Assembly: GCF_000013445.1 (NCBI RefSeq)
Contig: NC_007796.1
Coordinates: forward strand, 3,012,936 to 3,076,935
Origin: Methanospirillum hungatei JF-1
GTDB taxonomy: Archaea > Halobacteriota > Methanomicrobia > Methanomicrobiales > Methanospirillaceae
DNA length: 64,000 nt
Direction of reading: 5' to 3'
Part shown: positions 62,332-64,000 of the stretch, one piece after another
Numbering within the stretch: the stretch's first letter is position 1
Layout: each line of letters opens with the position of its first letter
Notes under the pieces: model-generated
The model's database searches: none
What the model was told of the DNA's origin: nothing
The model's input: only the letters and a program-made list of their open reading frames with translations
Translations under genes and position numbers: made by a program

Positions 62332-63252
62332 ATGCAGCATGGTGAAGGACGGATCGCCGGTGCAGCAGATATCGGGGGAACCAATACCCGTGTCGGCCTG
62401 ATTCGTGAGGACGGAAAGATTGTCAGGATTGAAAAATTTCCAACGCCGGTCAGCGGGAACGCAGAGGACATACCCCTGGCTATTGCCCGGGCCCTCATGG
62501 ATATTGCAGGAGATATCCCCCTTGCCGGTCTTGGCATTGCTGCTGCAGGGCCGCTCAATATCAGGGAGGGGATCCTTGACCATCCCCCGAACATCCCCTT
62601 TGACTTCGTCCCGATTGTTGCCCCCCTCAAAGAAGCAACCAACCTTCCGGTGATATTCCAAAATGACTGCCGGGCAGCCGTTCTGGGTGAGGTCTGTGCC
62701 GGAGGGGCCAGAGGATATGAAACCGTTGTCTACATCACCATCTCAACCGGAATCGGGGGCGGAATATGTACCAATGGAAAGGTCATCACCGGCCGGGGAG
62801 GAAACGCAGGGGAGATCGGTCATTTCCCGGTTGATACGACGTATAATCTCACCTGCACCTGTGGTCTTTCTGGTCACTGGGAAGGGTATGCTTCAGGGAG
62901 AGGAATTCCATTCTTTTTCAGGGAGTGGTGTACCGCACATGATCTTCCCTGTATTTATTCAACGACACCCGAAATTCTCCGGTTCTCAGCTACTGATCCC
63001 CGATATGCTGGATTTCGGGATGCCCTTGCACAAGTGAATGGCCGGGGACTCTCATCGGTGATTGTCGCCTATGATCCTGACTGTATCATCCTTGACGGAA
63101 CGGTCATCCAGAGGAATCCAGACCTGCTTGACCAAGCACTTGTCTATACTGACCGGTACCTTGACCTCCCACCCTGCATATTCAGCCCCCTGAACGGAGA
63201 TGCACCACTTATTGGTGCTGCGATGGCCGTATTTCATCCGAAGATGATTTAA
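62332..63252 (+). CDS. ROK-family sugar kinase (glucokinase-like)
   Basis: This 306-aa kinase opens with a phosphate loop AADIGGTNTRVGLI (DxGGTN), has the catalytic aspartate in FQNDCRAAVLGE, then TISTGIGGGI and the ROK zinc-type motif with HFPVDTTYNLTCTC and GLSGHWEGYASG. It would phosphorylate glucose or a related hexose with ATP. The usual ENDANA reads QNDCRA here. ATG 62332 follows gagg at a short spacing. Confidence 0.9.
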   Translation: MQHGEGRIAGAADIGGTNTRVGLIREDGKIVRIEKFPTPVSGNAEDIPLAIARALMDIAGDIPLAGLGIAAAGPLNIREGILDHPPNIPFDFVPIVAPLKEATNLPVIFQNDCRAAVLGEVCAGGARGYETVVYITISTGIGGGICTNGKVITGRGGNAGEIGHFPVDTTYNLTCTCGLSGHWEGYASGRGIPFFFREWCTAHDLPCIYSTTPEILRFSATDPRYAGFRDALAQVNGRGLSSVIVAYDPDCIILDGTVIQRNPDLLDQALVYTDRYLDLPPCIFSPLNGDAPLIGAAMAVFHPKMI

Positions 63253-63300
63253 ACTGATTTAATAAAGCTGGAAAAGCTATTGAAGATTACGGAAAAACCG

Positions 63301-64000
63301 ATGAGGGCAGCACACATTTTTGTCCTTCTCCTGCTACTTTGGATAACTCCGGCAGGGATGGGGGAAGAAACACAGGATGACATATCACCAGCACAGACAC
63401 ATAACCTCCTTGTCATCTACATGATAGCCGGTGATCTGGAGACAGAAACACAGTCAGCGACCATGAATATCGCGGAAATTCTTGACGGGTATGGCAAGAC
63501 CAGCGAACAAAATCTCCAGATTGTTCTTGGGTATGGGGGATCAAAAACGCCAGGATTTGGTGGGATTACCTATGTCACCGTCAAAGAACTGATGGAGGAT
63601 GCATCAGACGGTGTGATCGGAAATACTGAGGATGTCTTGTATCATGACCCGGATGCAGACATGGGTGATAAGAAAACCCTTGAGCACTTCCTCTCATGGA
63701 TCGGAGAGAATTTTCCATCTGACCGGAAGATCCTTGTATTCTGGGATCATGGCGGGGGGTATGACGGATTTGGTGTTGATGAGGTCACCGACGGGCAGCT
63801 CTCACTCACGGATATTTCGCAGGCACTTGAGGCATCCGGCAGTACATATGACCTTATCGGGTATGACGCCTGCCTTATGGGAGCGCTTGAAGTTGCCAAA
63901 GCCATGGAACCATACGGAATACTCCTGATCGGATCAGAAGAGACGGAACCAGGGACCGGATGGGAGTATGAAACCTGGATTAAAGCTCTTGGGGAAAACC
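63301..64000 (+). CDS. Clostripain-family (C11) cysteine peptidase, N-terminal part
   Basis: An open frame from ATG 63301 runs off the window. A signal peptide is present (HIFVLLLLLWITPAGMG), then the C11 core opening LLVIYMIAGDLETETQ. The catalytic histidine is in VFWDHGGGYDGFG near residue 150, and the catalytic cysteine in YDACLMGALEV near 195. The enzyme would be exported and cleave after basic residues if typical. The rest is outside the window. Confidence 0.88.
   Translation, partial: MRAAHIFVLLLLLWITPAGMGEETQDDISPAQTHNLLVIYMIAGDLETETQSATMNIAEILDGYGKTSEQNLQIVLGYGGSKTPGFGGITYVTVKELMEDASDGVIGNTEDVLYHDPDADMGDKKTLEHFLSWIGENFPSDRKILVFWDHGGGYDGFGVDEVTDGQLSLTDISQALEASGSTYDLIGYDACLMGALEVAKAMEPYGILLIGSEETEPGTGWEYETWIKALGEN

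Noticed and set aside
1-64000. CRISPR array
   Set aside because: No set of regularly spaced direct repeats with unique spacers was found, and no cas genes are present.

Overview
The window comes from a euryarchaeal methanogen, most likely an order Methanomicrobiales member close to Methanospirillum. This is an inference from gene content: methanogenesis marker protein 8, A-type ATP synthase subunits C and D, TFE, the archaeal tRNA C56 methyltransferase aTrm56, PKD/PEGA/DUF3821-type surface proteins and multi-PAS sensors. Many genes sit about 25-30 nt behind a TATA-like box, as expected for archaea.

Layout. 1-3.5 kb: three copies of one cassette (TATA box, conserved leader hairpin, ~136-aa DUF2493/SLOG protein, 3' hairpin), with an unrelated 294-aa gene between copies 2 and 3. 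3.6-12 kb: signalling and small accessory genes (receiver protein, HTH-PAS-GAF sensor, hemerythrin, acetyltransferases, Cache lipoprotein, TPR protein). 12-24.8 kb: a same-strand envelope cluster (PEGA protein, DUF3821 surface protein, SHOCT/TPR protein, two pilin-like PKD proteins, a lamin/ConA-like surface protein), then marker 8 and an SBP-Cache sensor. 24.8-34.7 kb: atpC-atpD, PP2C phosphatase, a voltage-gated K+ channel, an MBL hydrolase with DUF3006, an SBP sensor kinase-like gene broken by an in-frame TAG, and a C45-type hydrolase cut from its signal peptide by an in-frame TGA.

34.9-54 kb is a defence and mobile-element island. It holds HicBA, a seven-gene type I restriction-modification operon on the minus strand (hsdM, two DUF1016 nucleases, an unknown 237-aa gene, hsdS, an AlbA_2 regulator, hsdR), a divergent EVE-domain gene and an MNT-HepT-like fusion. 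It is damaged: a group II intron sits antisense inside hsdS, and an IS1634-like element with an 8-bp target duplication replaced the last 11 codons of hsdR. An IS1182-like element with a 4-bp duplication lies at 51.4-53.1 kb. An orphan ABC-2 permease next to an ABC ATPase remnant closes the island.

55.3-64 kb is conserved core: tRNA-Leu(GAG), an ACT-domain regulator, and a tightly overlapping minus-strand operon (wHTH, trm56, ATP-grasp, tfe, HD). It continues with a SIMPL protein, a CPA2-type antiporter, a ROK sugar kinase and the start of a clostripain-like peptidase.

The best candidates for something undescribed are the triplicated SLOG cassette with its covarying leader, the tandem pilin-like PKD proteins with an unnamed shared C-terminal domain, and the RM operon carrying two DUF1016 nucleases plus an unknown hydrophobic protein.
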